DNA of 41,993 bases from Echinostoma caproni (taxonomy: Eukaryota > Platyhelminthes > Trematoda > Plagiorchiida > Echinostomatidae). The stretch is from assembly GCA_900618425.1 (NCBI GenBank), contig UZAN01040904.1, forward strand, positions 3,896-45,888, written 5' to 3'. A program made the translations under genes and the position numbers. The notes below the pieces were generated by a model. That model was not told the origin of the DNA and ran no database searches. It saw nothing but the letters and a program-made list of their open reading frames with translations. This document shows positions 1 through 11,810 of this stretch, piece after piece (position 1 is the first letter of the stretch; every line of letters starts with the position of its first letter).

Positions 1-597
1 CTCTACAAAGCATCCAAGTCTTCTATCCTCTCCTAACGTTTTTGTGCCACAGCGTTGGCATCTTCAGCTCTTAAGTTGAATGAAAAACTACCTTCAAACG
101 CCTTCAGCGGTCCATAAACATTCTCAATGATTGTTTAAAGTTTGCTTACAAGCATAACATATCAACCTTAGACACGGTCTCTTAGGCTTCGGTCTAACTA
201 TTATTAGCCGAGTTTCTTCTACTCTTGTGATTGAGGTAGCTACGAGGCTTTCAGGGTGTCATGCAACTTCCAGTGTGAAATTTGAAGAGAGGATCCTAAT
301 AGATCGTTATCACCCATTGCACGCAGAACTGACATGTCGTTCTCATCTCTCCACACGCTCCGAATTCCGACAAGTTTTATCGCAAACAAACACACAGTCA
401 AATTCAACTGTACCCTATCTCGCACATATAATCATCAGAAAAGAAAGGTTAACAAGTGATTTTTATCGTAATTTCCCCATATGTGTAAAAATGTTTTCCC
501 CGTTAAATATGTTCTTTGTGACGGTTGGCGTGTATAGTTTCTTAACTGAAATGCAAGCTTCAGCGCATGCAAAAGTTATAAACAATACGATACAATA
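1..597. other. Unassigned AT-rich DNA
   Basis: An open frame of about 125 codons crosses this stretch on the plus strand, but it has no ATG near its start, no recognisable domain and no convincing splice sites. I see no supportable gene or RNA here. Confidence 0.5.
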
Positions 598-845
598 CAC
601 CTGACAGCTGATCAGATCGTTTAGCGTTTTCCAATTATAACCCATAATATATAACCCAATACAACAATCTAACCCAAAGCATTGTTTAGTTTATTTCAGG
701 CCTCGCACCATGCGCATCTCGCCTCTAACTTACGGGGTAATGACGGAGATATATAAAATGCTAAGACTGCATTAACCTTGCATCAATAGGTTGGTTTATA
801 TAGTGTGTAAGGAAAATGCTCAATGACCTGATCAGCTGTCAGGTG
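598..845. mobile_element. MITE-like element with terminal inverted repeats
   Basis: The first 18 bases (598-615, beginning CACCTGACAGC) are the exact reverse complement of 828-845. The match continues inward with about 31 of 35 positions paired (598-632 against 811-845). The interior is AT-rich and has no coding capacity. A short non-coding unit bounded by inverted repeats is what a miniature inverted-repeat transposable element looks like. I could not find a clear target-site duplication, so the exact ends and superfamily are open. A simple foldback repeat is the alternative. Confidence 0.5.
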
Positions 846-2599
846 GCCAAGTTAGTATTGTGCGTGCGTTCTACTTGTATGGGTCTGTATTCGATCATCG
901 ATGGATTCGATGGATTCGCAGTGCTGCTGAGACTCAGCCTGGTTGAAATAAGTGTTCAGTGCTTTTCAGCTTTTTAGATTGTTTGTTTTTTGCTCTATAC
1001 ATGACGAAATTAACCATATGAAAGAGTTCGAAAGAGTTCTTCCGTAAACAATTTATCCTGACATAAAGGATCTTCTTTTAAGAATTCTAGTTTAGTATTT
1101 TTAGCTTTACGGTTTAGTTAAAAAAAGGCCTATGATTCACCTCTTATATAATCCTTCTGGTTAGGAATGGCGACTTCGGAACTTTTATCGGGCTTTAAAA
1201 GCAACACTGACCTGTTCCTTTTCAGTTATTGTACTGCACGTATATGATCTTTTGTCAGTTTTTTCTACGGTTACACCTTTTGGTTACACGAAACTAATGA
1301 GTCAGATCTGCAAGTCCAACGTTGAACTAACTTCCTGATTCAGTTGTACAAGTGTTAAATCCTCTAACCGATCTGCAAGGGTCCTAGTTTCCGCATCTAT
1401 TTGGAAACCCTTACACATCTGATCGTGTAAAAACAAATGATACCCAGTGATGAAGCTACCAGTTGCAACCGATTCGTAGCAATTCCCTATAAAAGATGGA
1501 CATACTTCCTGGGATCTTTCGGAAACTCATCAGTAGCAACTACCTCAGATAAAGGTTTCGACATACGGTCAATCAACTCACCTGGACATTTACACTGAAG
1601 TTCGCAGCTCTATCACTTAGTTCGAGACAGATGGACCAGACCATTTACAACAGAAAATATTTGAGGTGTCTGAAAATTATCCATTTTATTTGAAGGGTGG
1701 GTGGTGGTGGTGGTGGGGGGAAACTTGGACAACAAGACCCGCGCCAAGCTCCAGCACTGACTTTAGCTAATGCTACCACCTTTTCCAACTGAGGCTCAGA
1801 AAGTGAGAAAGATACGTCATTGACATGGTCGCTGTTTGGCATATATGTTGAATTCCCTAACCCAGCACAAAACACAAGACAATGAGAAATATCCAAAAGT
1901 GTTCCACTCAAAAAATACCAGAAGTAGTGTTTCCATCTGCTTTAGCCATCTCATCTTAGTCGCCATAATATTATACGTGTAGCCGTGATTTGTTCATCGT
2001 TCAGACTCCGTTCTCAAGAAAGATCTACATTTCATTCACTCAACAGTTCATTCAAAGAGAACTACTCTCCAGTTTCACTTTTATTAGGTATTATAGGTAG
2101 TGCTTATCTCCCTCCTTGTTCGGACTTTGAAATCTACACTCATCGCATAAGAGGTGTGTGGTATTCTCATACCAACCAACTCACACAGGGCTAAGCAGAA
2201 TTAATCAATCATTTTCGTTTATTTGTCGTCTTCGGAGATAGTCAGTTATTTCTTTTGGCCGGACAATAACCAAAAGTGACACAGTATACCGTCCTTTAAC
2301 TCCGATCGAACGTGTTCCACCAAGTCAGGTTTCCCTTTCAAGCTTTAGTATACTGTCCCTATCAAAATTGTTATGCCATAGATTTTAATTTGGACCGAAC
2401 TCAGTCACGTGTGGATAGTGGCGTGCGGTGATGTGAACGATCCTTCTCCCGACTTTATCTTCACGTTCAATAAATATGACGACGAATAAAGAACAATGAA
2501 CAAATTTATTTTCCTTGTCAGCAGTGCACAAATATTTTCTCTGTGTCGAGGCTCAATTTGTGATCCATCAGACGGGAAGACAAAATTGCTAACAGTGAA
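846..2599. other. Unassigned AT-rich DNA with a G-rich tract
   Basis: No recognisable gene. Short imperfect tandem repeats occur near 900-920 (GATGGATTC twice) and 1020-1040 (GAAAGAGTTC twice). A G-rich run near 1696-1722 (GGGTGGGTGGTGG...) could form a G-quadruplex; on the minus strand it encodes a proline run in an open frame of about 88 codons that I do not trust as a gene. Confidence 0.4.
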
Positions 2600-2812
2600 C
2601 TACTCGGTCGACAGGCAAGAACTCCAACGAATGATATTATTATTCAAGTTACTTTGATTTATAAAGAGACCATTCGTTACATTCGATTGTGCTATGCGTG
2701 TGAAGGTATTTTCATCCATAATTCTACATCTAGCGAAAACGAGCGGAATTTGAGTGAATAGCAAACCTGATTCATCCTTGATCATACGATAAAGAAATGA
2801 CACCCACTCGAA
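2600..2812 (-). CDS. Candidate exon, unrecognised protein
   Basis: A minus-strand open segment of about 70 codons with protein-like composition (alternating hydrophobic and charged residues, for example FEWVSFLYRMIKDESG and FARCRIMDENTF). No ATG opens it, so if it is real it is an internal exon. A possible donor (AAA|GTAACT) lies inside it, after the residues GLFINQ. The possible acceptor, just upstream of FEW, lacks a good pyrimidine tract. I do not recognise the family. It could equally be a chance open frame in AT-rich DNA. Confidence 0.2.
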   Translation of the reverse strand, partial: FEWVSFLYRMIKDESGLLFTQIPLVFARCRIMDENTFTRIAQSNVTNGLFINQSNLNNNIIRWSSCLSTE

Positions 2813-3194
2813 ACTTGCAACAGTCTTTTACATGTTTCCCAGTTTAGTGAAAGTCTAAAGCTACATGTTCAATAACTTCTTGCTCTAGTTGACTAATCTC
2901 ATAGGAGGAGAGATTTGTGCAAAAGCATTCAACTTCAGAGTTCAGTTCCTTCATGCTCTACAGACATCTAACTGTCTAATCGTTTGGGCTAGTGAATTTA
3001 TGAGTAAAAAGAAAGAACTCGTCTTCCAATAGAATCCTGACAGGAGACATAAAAACCAGCTGAATGTGAATTTGATATTGTCGGGCATATTCTCTTGTTT
3101 CACAGGCTACGTGGTGCCAACAGAAAAGAACATCAATCGACCGATTTTTATGGGCTTTAAAATCAAAAATAAACAATAACAGGGTGTTTTTCGG

Positions 3195-3466
3195 CAGATT
3201 GAAGTTTTTATGTCGAGATTGTGCAAAGGTCAGTATCCTCGGTGGGATTCAATGCCGCCTACGGATTTTTACAGAACGCGCTATACCAGCTGACCTACGA
3301 GGCCACACCGATAGCACTGATCTTTTCACACTCGAATTACCCATCCAAATTACAGAGGCTTATGACATCCACGAGTTAGCATGTACGCTGACTGCCTCAC
3401 CAGCTTCTAAGGCAAGGTTAATCGTTCACATTGCTCCTTGACAGATTGAATTTTTTATGTCGAGAT
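3195..3466. repeat. 25-bp direct repeats flanking a tRNA-like sequence
   Basis: The 25-mers at 3195-3219 and 3442-3466 (CAGATTGAA...TCGAGAT) match at 24 of 25 positions, and weaker similarity extends about a dozen bases further. A tRNA-like sequence lies between them on the minus strand. The repeats look too long and too diverged for an ordinary target-site duplication. A dimeric or tandem SINE, in which both copies share a tail sequence, would explain the arrangement. Confidence 0.5.
3237..3302 (-). mobile_element. tRNA-like SINE head or tRNA pseudogene
   Basis: Read on the minus strand, the 66 bases open with CCTCG and close with CGAGG, a perfectly paired 5-bp acceptor-like stem. A D-arm-like segment (GGTCAGCTGGTATAGCGC) resembles an A box, and a T-arm-like segment (ATTGAATCCCACC) resembles a B box that has lost the invariant TTCGA. 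The length is below that of a working tRNA and the T stem does not pair, so this is a decayed tRNA copy or SINE promoter head, not a functional tRNA. Confidence 0.5.
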
Positions 3467-4034
3467 GATGAAAAGTTCCCTAGCCTATATATAAACAGTA
3501 CTGGCCGATTTTGAAGCACTAAAAAAGTTACTTTATGATCGAATCGAGTTTCATTATATTTATCACCGGTATTGATGCTTTAGATATGGACACTAATTTA
3601 TATCTTGTCTGCTTCGATCTACGTGGTTTCTAGGCTGCATATGTGTCAATGAAACATGCCTGACCTTGAGTGCCAAGAGTAAATGATCTGACCACAAAAA
3701 CCACAAACTTTATCAAGTATCAAAATGCAATATTTTCCAAAAGGAATGACTGAAGAATCATCCTAAATTAATTCCATAAACCCTTGTTATCTCGCTTATT
3801 TGTAATGGAGCATTATTTTATCTAATATATAATCCAATATAGCAATTCTATTAGATAACCAAATAAAATTCTTCCACAACGCAGAGAAATTGCATTAAAC
3901 AAGGTTCCCTATTAATAAAGTATGTTTAATATCTAACTCACTGAATTCGAGAAATACCACTTCAATCAAAGTCAACCTTGAAATCAAGGTCATTTTTTTG
4001 CACAGCTTTGAATGTTCGTATTGTTGTCACCATA
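3467..4034. other. Unassigned AT-rich DNA
   Basis: No gene or repeat recognised. The stretch leads into the Tc1 remnant and may contain its 5' terminal repeat, but I could not match it to the 3' side. Confidence 0.4.
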
Positions 4035-4449
4035 ATGAAGCAAGCAGCGCTCAAAACTAAAAGTTCTCAATATCTCAGTGAAGAGGACAGAAACAGAATT
4101 ATACGAGACACACAAGGTGGGATTTTCGATACCAAATCTTGCCCAATGTTTTAACGTTAATAAAAGCACAATTTACAGGATAATCCATGTGAAAACAACA
4201 ACCAGAAAAACATGTGGGGGCAGTAAATTGAGTACATCCAAACAGGAGGACAAACTGATTCGTATTACTCTGAAAAAAAAACTGCAGAACATCTTTGTCG
4301 TCTATCCTATACATTGGACATTTGAGGCAAAAGTGCGATTCGTAATCGAGCACAAAATAGAAAATGGCTTCATAACAAATTTGGTGGATTCGATGCCAAA
4401 GAGACTCAGAAAAGTCTTAAAGAACAAAGGCAGGCCAATTGGGCATTAG
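4035..4449 (+). pseudogene. Tc1/mariner-type transposase remnant, internally deleted
   Basis: An ATG at 4035 opens a frame reading YLSEEDRNRII. It continues after a frameshift near 4100 as HKVGFSIPNLAQCFNVNKSTIYRII, interrupted here to respect length: HKVGFSIPNLAQ then FNVNKSTIYRII. This has the layout of the N-terminal helix-turn-helix of Tc1-family transposases. The reading then runs within about 80 codons to LVDSMPKRLRKVLKN and KGRPIGH, which looks like the family's C-terminal tail. The whole DDE catalytic core (normally about 200 residues) is therefore missing. The product would be dead; the copy is an internal-deletion derivative. Terminal inverted repeats were not identified. Recognition is by motif, with no search run. 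Confidence 0.6.
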
Positions 4450-7400
4450 TGTGCACAAATTTTACACCGTAATTATTATTATTGGTGATTTGTTGTAAAT
4501 AAAAAATGTTCCATTCCTTTTAGTTACCTCTTAGCTCATCATGATCTAAGTCAAATATCACTGATGAAATGGGAGTATCCGCTACATGCTGAACCATTCC
4601 ATATGCTGAGTATAAACGAATCATAAAAATGACGTCTAAAAAGACTCACCAAGGCTTGTTTATTAGTATTTGGAAAAAACATTACTTTAGTATAAATGCT
4701 GTTGCCTATACGAATCGACAAGTGTTTCACAAGGACCCGTTGCTTCAGTTTCGATTAAACCTATATATATGGTTTAATCGAGTAAGTTGTAACACAGCAA
4801 ATGGGATGTTTCACTGTAGCGATCATTTTTATAGAATAAATTAGTGACCAAACATAAAAATTTCTTGATTTTAGTTAATAGATGATACTAATAGATTAAG
4901 ATGAGTCCTTTGTTGCTCTCTATGCTGATCACGTAAGCTTGTGCGAACATGCATTGCACAAACACTTACTTGTGTACTAAATCACTTACAATTTGATGAA
5001 ATCCCTTATTTTGAATTTGAGAGTGATTTTATGCGCAGAATCATGCACTGTAACAAAATTAGGTTGAACATTTTAAATCTAGTCTCTCAACGAATTTTCA
5101 TTCTCCCCGCGGTGAATAACAGAACCAGCTTGTATCATATTCTTCAGTTAAATTTCAAGTTATTCTTGCAGGTTCATGTCACTAGTTTCTTAAAAGCTGT
5201 CAGTCGATTGTTATTGATACAGAACTATCGGAATTCAGTTCAATTGCTCAGAAATGATAAACATTTCGACTTGTCTCATGGAACAAGCGAAGTGTTGATA
5301 ACAATTCTGATCATTCAAAGAAAACCTAAACCCTATATCGAATCGGTAGCTGATTCCTAAGCAAGTTGATCTAGGGGGAACGTAGGTTATGGGTGTTAGA
5401 AAACAAATATCCCCAGAACAACACTCACAACCTCTGCAGAGCAAAGGCATTGCAAGTGGGTAACGTGTGAATGCGCCGGCAATGGTGATGACACCATTTT
5501 TTGGTACAGCTTAAAACAACAACTTGCCATTTGTTCACATTATACACTACTCTATTCACGATTGGTCTGAAAAATGAATCGATACAAGGCGCCGTTAGTT
5601 CTTTGCTTGAAAAAATGCAATAAAAACATGCTCACTGGGCCAAGGCTGGGTTCCACGGACAGCAAAGAATGGAAAGTTTTGGAATAGATGGTTCGTCCGG
5701 CTGAAATGCCATTTTAAACTATGAAAAGAAAAACATGCTTACCATTAAGTCACTTCAGGGACGCTCACGAAACGGTATTTATCAGTGATACACCTATTTT
5801 TATTATTTTGATCGGCTTTTTTATTTAAAGCTACATGTGGGTGTTAGTCCAAATTGTCATGAATAATTCTACAACTCCACGTGATCTGTGAGGGTTCTGG
5901 TCAAAATGGATGCAGCAAGTTGTTTTCATCGAGATGTACTTCACCTCCAAATAAGGAAATTACGTTAAGTTCAATATTTTCCGTAGATGGTTAGTTCATG
6001 ATGCTGATCGTTGTGATGACAATTTTGGGGACATGACAATTGAAATAACAATCAACCTATAATCAAGTGATTCTCATTGATTTCGTTGTAAATTCATACC
6101 CCTTTAAAAAGCGGTTCAGTCGTCCTAAGCCATTTGCTGAACAAGTAACACCAATTTCTCTAGTCTTATATTGTAATATCAGCATTGTTCTCATGGTTTG
6201 ATTATGATGATTTTTACTTGCATACGTGGCAACGATAATAGAAATTAATTTGTGAGCTTCATTCGTCACATATGATGTAGGCTTTTCAATAACTTTGACT
6301 CTAATTCCTTGTAATTCAAATAATCCGTAGTTCAATTGGGTTCAATTTGAAGCCCAACCGTTGAATTTGTCTTATTCAGTTCAGTTGAATTCAAGAGAAA
6401 TCTAGCTAAGCAGTCAGCTGCAATGATAATCGATGTGTCTTTTCACCTACCTGAGTTGAGAGGGTGACCAGAGCTGGGAATCTAAATGACTAATAGCAAA
6501 AAGAACAATGTTATTGTAGACGTTTCTCCATATGCGTCATTCTTGATGGAACAGCGTGAGTAGCGATTATCAATGAGTATACTTTATGTGTATCGAATAC
6601 TAGTCAGTACTTCTGTATCAGAATCGCGAAGTGCTCTTTGTCCCTGCGTGGCAACCAAAAAGAAACGAAACCGCTTGTAGCTTATTTCGATAAAAAATCT
6701 TGCTGCCAATAGGCGGCAGGTTAACGCGTGAAAGAAACATATTCACAAGCAACACTTTTCCATCATATCCGTGAATTCCCTGTTTTGTGCTGGACTAGGG
6801 CTAATATAAATGACTTAGGTCTGTCGTACTTCAAACCGTTCGGATAGCAATATAAACATAAAGTTGGTGGTATACATAACAGTCCCTCCTCATTCAACTG
6901 AGTGATTAGGCCAGTAGTCCACAACGGGTCCTGATAGATCCTCCTTTTAGTGGTGAGATTTCTGTAAATCTTTCACATTTTTTATGATTTAAGGTTTCCT
7001 TTTTAAAAAGAAAACCATTGCAGTGATGAAAGATGTGACTAGAAATAGCCAACTGTCCAACACCGAATTGGACTACTAGCAAGATAAGCGGATTGATTAT
7101 GGGAATTCTACAGTGCTACGGAAGTTTAAAACTAATGTTCCGTTATCAGGTTGATCGTATAATCTGTGAAATCGATAATTACTTTCAATAACTTGTCCAA
7201 GTCAATTAAATCCCCTGTGTATCACAGAGATGCACATTCATCTTGATCAGTTGTTCTAAAAGGGTCGTTGTAGAGTCCTCTCCAACCTACAGTAGATATC
7301 ATTGGTTGATGCTGTTTTATTTGGTCACCGTCTTTGTATCTCTCCCCTCCTTAAACGGTGTGCCGCATACGTTCAGTGGGTGCAATGAGAAATCTCTGTT

Positions 7401-8348
7401 TTTATTCCTCTGCTCTTAATTGTACAGCGCATGTAGAACGTCTGAAGTTATCGGGGATTTGCTGGAAGATGTAATTCATAAGCGAGTTCATGATAGATAG
7501 CGCTTTCGAGAGGACATCTACGTGAGAATGCATTTGAAGCGAAACCTGGCAAATGTAGACCGCTGTGCTCACTCTCAATTTTGTCCCAGTCCACGAACCT
7601 TTGTTGCATGCCTTACCACTTCAACATCTTCCCCACAGAATCACCTCATATATGACTTTCGGGGTCAGGATAGAGGAACAACCTTCAGCGGTGTAAAGTA
7701 GACAGTTATTAGGATTAATTTGATTGCTTATCAAAAAAGCGATGCGATTATTGAACGTTCATTTTTCAAAAAAAATGAGTTTCATTTATGGGTTCTCGTT
7801 CCGATTTGCGCGCTACGATGCCTAAGTTCCATAAACCGTTGTTTTCGAAGAATTGTGGACATGATATTTATTTACACAGAGTGCTATCCGAATACTAAAT
7901 TACTTCGAATTTCTCTGGTTTTTTCTGTACTGAAAAATCGCTGGGGTGTAAAATTCTCCATTTTGGCATTTCTTCCAACAGAAAAACTTAACGATCAACG
8001 ATCGATCCGCAATTAGCACTTTATTTATTATGATTAGGATTGGAAAAAGTTGCAAGGCTTTCATTATTCCCGATTACACTGATACCAATCCATGTGTTTT
8101 GCTCACTGAAGAAACTAAAAGAGCCAACTGCACTAGATTTTCAAATGTGACCGAAATGCTTGGTGTGATGGGGAGTCAGACTACTGTTGGAGTAAAATTT
8201 TTATTTATCATTTAAAGGATTTCAAGAAAAGTAATATATTCGTCGAATACGAATAAAAATGGTTGAATGTTAATTGTGAAATCAGTTTTGATCGAATATA
8301 TTTGGGTAGTTGAAGCATTTCGGGAGGTAACTTTTGACTCATTCACAG
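4450..8348. other. Unassigned AT-rich DNA
   Basis: About 3.9 kb with no recognisable gene. Open frames of 90-140 codons occur (for example 4941-5360 and 7720-8016, both plus), but they lack domains, ATG starts and convincing splice pairs. The only structured feature is the hairpin at 4751-4781, listed separately. Confidence 0.4.
4751..4781. repeat. Perfect 11-bp hairpin with TA loop
   Basis: TCGATTAAACC (4751-4761) is followed by a 9-base TA-rich loop and then by its exact reverse complement (4771-4781). No poly(A) or RNA-gene context surrounds it, so its role, if any, is unknown. Confidence 0.6.
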
Positions 8349-8481
8349 GTTATGATGGAATCATCGAACAAGGTGAGGCGTCGAATGAAGCAACCCACGA
8401 ACCACTAATTCGTGCCATTGCTGTGACAACACAAGGCCCAGTCGACAGATTGCTCTGTTGCTTGACTATTTTTGTTGAAAA
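8349..8481 (+). CDS. Candidate internal exon, unrecognised protein
   Basis: The segment starts after a strong acceptor (GACTCATTCACAG at 8336-8348) and ends before a strong donor (GTATAAG at 8482). It is open in one frame for 43 full codons (YDGIIEQGEASNEAT then HEPLIRAIAVTTQGPVDRLL then CCLTIFVE). The acceptor splits a codon after its first base and the donor splits one after its second, so the 133-bp exon is not a multiple of three. Composition is protein-like and unlike the low-complexity frames nearby. I do not recognise the family and no neighbouring exon was identified. Confidence 0.35.
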
Positions 8482-10852
8482 GTATAAGCTGGATGCATGC
8501 AACCAAAGAAACATTGATTCAGCATTGGTCTGGATGTTTCACTGTGATGTGTGTATTCACAGATTGGACGGGATGACAAATAAACCATGAAAAATCTTTG
8601 CTCGTCGCCGACTATTTTATGTTTTGCTACACTTTACTTGCATTCTCAAGCTAAATTCCTTTAGTTGTTATTGGATTATCTCATGTTTGGTTAACGGTCA
8701 AACGTTACTCCATCAATTTACTGGTAGCGCAAATGGAGCTCCAATGTAGGCTGATAATCAATTCGTTATTATTGTTTACAATCGAGAGTCCACATAATGA
8801 ATACAGAAATGACAAATTACTCTTTTCATCAGTGAAGTATACAATAGGATCTTCTTGTGACGTCAACAAGAGCTATTCCAATCATTCCTTTAGCCCCATT
8901 GAATGTATAACAAGGCGCAAAATATTTTATGTGAAATGTGCATTAGAAAACTAAAATATGATATTAAACATTATATATCATCCGTCAATAGCACCTAGAC
9001 GTTTCCATGAATAAGTAAGCCTTCATTCCCATGTACAAATTTACATGCAGTCTCTGACCACCTATAATTAAAATCGAATATTTTTTTAGGTGATAATGCA
9101 GATTAAGATCATTCTCTGATAGATCTGATCCATACCAGTCCGAAACAAACGCTTTTGGTTCATTCAAAGGGCCTGAGTCGTTACAGGATGTAAAGAGTGT
9201 TATTCGAAGGCGGTTCATTCTTTTCAGACATGAGTCAGACTCGTGAGCGATGAATTTGGGCAGGGCAATGAAAAGTAACAACCGGAAATGAACAGAACAG
9301 TCACGTTCTATTCCAATTTCGCATATGCATTGTTCTCCCTGAGCTATGTTTCTTCGTCTTCTTTCAAAACATCATTTGGAAGTGAGGCAGGGAGAGGCAC
9401 CGATCAGTTCGAGACAACTTAGCATCAACTACCGAACAATAGCCGGACGGCATACTACCCGTCTCCGAGCGGACAATAACAAACTCTGCCCTTTATGGTC
9501 CCAATGCATGAGTCACTGGACCAGTGCGACATCAGATCCATTTCGTTTCGCATAGCTCTAATGCACTTTCCACTAGGCCGTTTATGCGTGAGCTACCGAA
9601 ACTGACACGATCAAGTTGCCGATTTGATAGACTGAGAGAGGGAGAGTGAGAAAGGAATTGGAACAAATACTTGAGCAATACATGATACAACCTGGGGTTG
9701 CATTTTGGATGTTATTAGTGGACGGAGATTAAATGACAGATTGAGCGATCGGAAAAGATCACTTGTTATACACGTGTATGTACGTGCGTGCGCACAGTCG
9801 CGTGGACTGAAACATGTCGGCAATGTGAAAGCCGCGATGATTCACACATGCGTCCTGGTGATTGGTAGTGTTAAGTAGTGACAGTATATTTCATGACAGT
9901 CTAGACCCAAAAGGATTGCTGCTGTTCACACCCATTATCTGCTTTTACTGTAAGGCGGTGAACGGAATCAAAATACTCCACCTTCTAATTTCTGATTCAC
10001 TTCTGTTTGCTCGGAAAAGCCTGCATTACACCCTCAATTGCTTACAACAACTGACTTGTTAAAGAAAAGACCGAAATTCGCAAAGGAGATGAAGCTAAAA
10101 ACTTAGCTTTATTGTCAACTGCATACCGTGTCTACTCACTTTAGCTTAAAACATATTGATTAAAATACAAAAAGTGTGACCGAATCTGAACTACGGAAGG
10201 GAGAAAAGGTATGAAAATCTAAAAGAAATCACAATCAAATTTATCCAAACTCAAGGGGTATATTATGTAAGTTATTTCTTCTTTTGTCTATCGCAGTAGG
10301 AAATAAATACACATGTATGATGAATGAAATTAAGTTCTAAAATCGCTCTTTGAATAACTGACATTCATTGATTTTTATACAGAAAATAAGAAAGAAATAA
10401 AATCTTATGAATGATCATCTCGACCTTGATTATTCTCTCACGCTTACGAATAAACCACAAATAAATGGACGACCAATAATAAGCAAGTGCTTGATTACGT
10501 TTTCAGTCGCATTCAACTATGAGAAACCAGCTTTTCGCTGATTGGCTTTGTTTTCCATCTAAGTTGGTATACTGACACCTTTTATAAAATAATCACGCAG
10601 GATGCAATTATATATATGTATCTTGTTCTCGAACCAGTGGCATTAGGCAAATCGCCAAATTTAAAAAAGGATCCAAAGTTCACAAATTACTACTCACAAG
10701 TCGATTGTTCTCTCATCTTGCAAACTTGCATTTAAATGCGTTATGAATAACGTCCCAGCAAAAAACCATTAGTGAAAGTTGCAATTCTTTTTACACCGAT
10801 ATCTTTATTCCAATCTATTCGATTGGCTTCCATCAAAAAACGTCACATTTAG
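8482..10852. other. Unassigned AT-rich DNA
   Basis: No recognised gene. A minus-strand frame at 8985-9281 (98 codons) and a plus-strand frame at 9346-9555 have fairly balanced composition, but neither shows a domain or a consistent splice pair. A degenerate A-box-like stretch on the minus strand near 9570-9580 (GGCCTAGTGGAAAG) may be a SINE relic without a B box. Confidence 0.35.
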
Positions 10853-11071
10853 AGGTCATTAATCTATTTGTCAAACGTAAGCAGTCTTTCAGCAGCGCGG
10901 AAATTAAAGCAAACCACTCAATACAACGCGATTACAGGGTTGTTATATGCGATCATATGGACCATAACGACTTTCTTGGTTTTATTTGCGATCATATACC
11001 TTAATTTTATTGTGGCTTATGAAGTAAAATACGATGACCACTGCACAAAGTTGAACAAACTCGGACTATAA
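10853..11071 (+). CDS. Candidate terminal exon of a small membrane protein
   Basis: The open frame begins after an in-frame TAG (10850-10852) and ends at TAA (11069-11071). A poly(A) signal, AATAAA, overlaps the stop (11070-11075). There is no ATG inside, so the segment would be a last coding exon; acceptors are available at 10852 (TTTAG) or within the CTTTCAG near 10892. The translation has a basic stretch (AARKLKQTTQY), one long hydrophobic segment of about 28 residues (AIIWTITTFLVLFAIIYLNF and on), and a polar tail ending DHCTKLNKLGL. This fits a single-pass membrane protein. A faint resemblance to the first membrane segment of cornichon-type cargo receptors was noted but is too weak to use. 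Confidence 0.3.
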   Translation, partial: RSLIYLSNVSSLSAARKLKQTTQYNAITGLLYAIIWTITTFLVLFAIIYLNFIVAYEVKYDDHCTKLNKLGL

Positions 11072-11479
11072 TAAAGTATAAGTCTCTCTACGAATCAAGC
11101 ACATTAGTTTTAAGACCGGCTCATTTGGTGGGGTTACACTAGCACAACCTATGCTTTTAGTTTGCCGCATTGGCAGATTTAACGTTTTATTTGTATAGAG
11201 TCATACACACTATTCATTGTTTCACACCACGTACGTAATTAAAAATCACTGTTGGAAAGCATTTCTTCCAGAAATCTGTTATACCAAGTTCAGCGATAAG
11301 AAAACAATAAAAAATGAGAATTGACTCTAAAGATCCTCGCAAGTAAACTAAAATGAACTGCCTTGTTTTGGACGCACAATAAGATACCCAGTCAAATCAT
11401 AATCTCGATGGCTGAGATGAGTCTGCGACAGACGAACAATGATGGATTGTTCGCACATGTCTAGACAAAATGCAAAACG

Positions 11480-11700
11480 GTCTGGTCACTTGCGTGGTGG
11501 TCAAGTGGGTAGTATTCTTACCTGCTATCTATGAAGTCTTCGCTCCGATCTTCAATTGGTTTTATGGATTCCTTCTGCCAATGAGATTCAACCAGGTTGA
11601 CAAAGCTGTATAATATGCCCCAACCTTCGGTCAATGATTTGTTTGCTCGCTACACAACGAAGTGTACTGTCTAGGTGAACTGACTTCTCCTTTACTGCTA
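11480..11700 (+). mobile_element. Possible tRNA-derived SINE
   Basis: TGGTCAAGTGG at 11498-11508 matches the RNA polymerase III A-box consensus TGGYNNAGTGG. About 27 bases downstream, TCTTCGCTCC (near 11537-11546) is close to the B box. The A-to-B spacing is almost the same as in the clearer SINE at 13.2 kb. The 3' boundary is not defined and no target-site duplication was found. Confidence 0.35.
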
Positions 11701-11808
11701 TTTATCTTCTGCCTCATGAACACAAATATTGCTGGCACTTCCAAGTTCATTAGGTAGACCGTCATGGCGATTATTAGTACTGGCACGCGAACTCGTGGGA
11801 CTTAGACT

Positions 11809-11810
<2 letters not shown>

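Noticed and set aside
227..604. 125-codon plus-strand open frame
   Set aside because: No recognisable protein, and its end runs into the MITE-like terminal repeat.
1645..1911. Minus-strand frame with a proline run
   Set aside because: The prolines come from a GGT/GGG simple-sequence tract and no domain or splice pair is present.
4941..5360. 139-codon plus-strand open frame
   Set aside because: No ATG at its start, no domain, no good donor, and composition typical of AT-rich non-coding DNA.
1855..6810. Shared TGTTTTGTGCTGG-type words at 1.86 kb (minus) and 6.78 kb (plus) as one repeat
   Set aside because: The similarity fades within about 40 bases and could be chance.
10853..11071. Identification as cornichon
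   Set aside because: Only a handful of residues (a hydrophobic helix and a CxxLNxL-like end) agree and the frame stops where cornichon continues.
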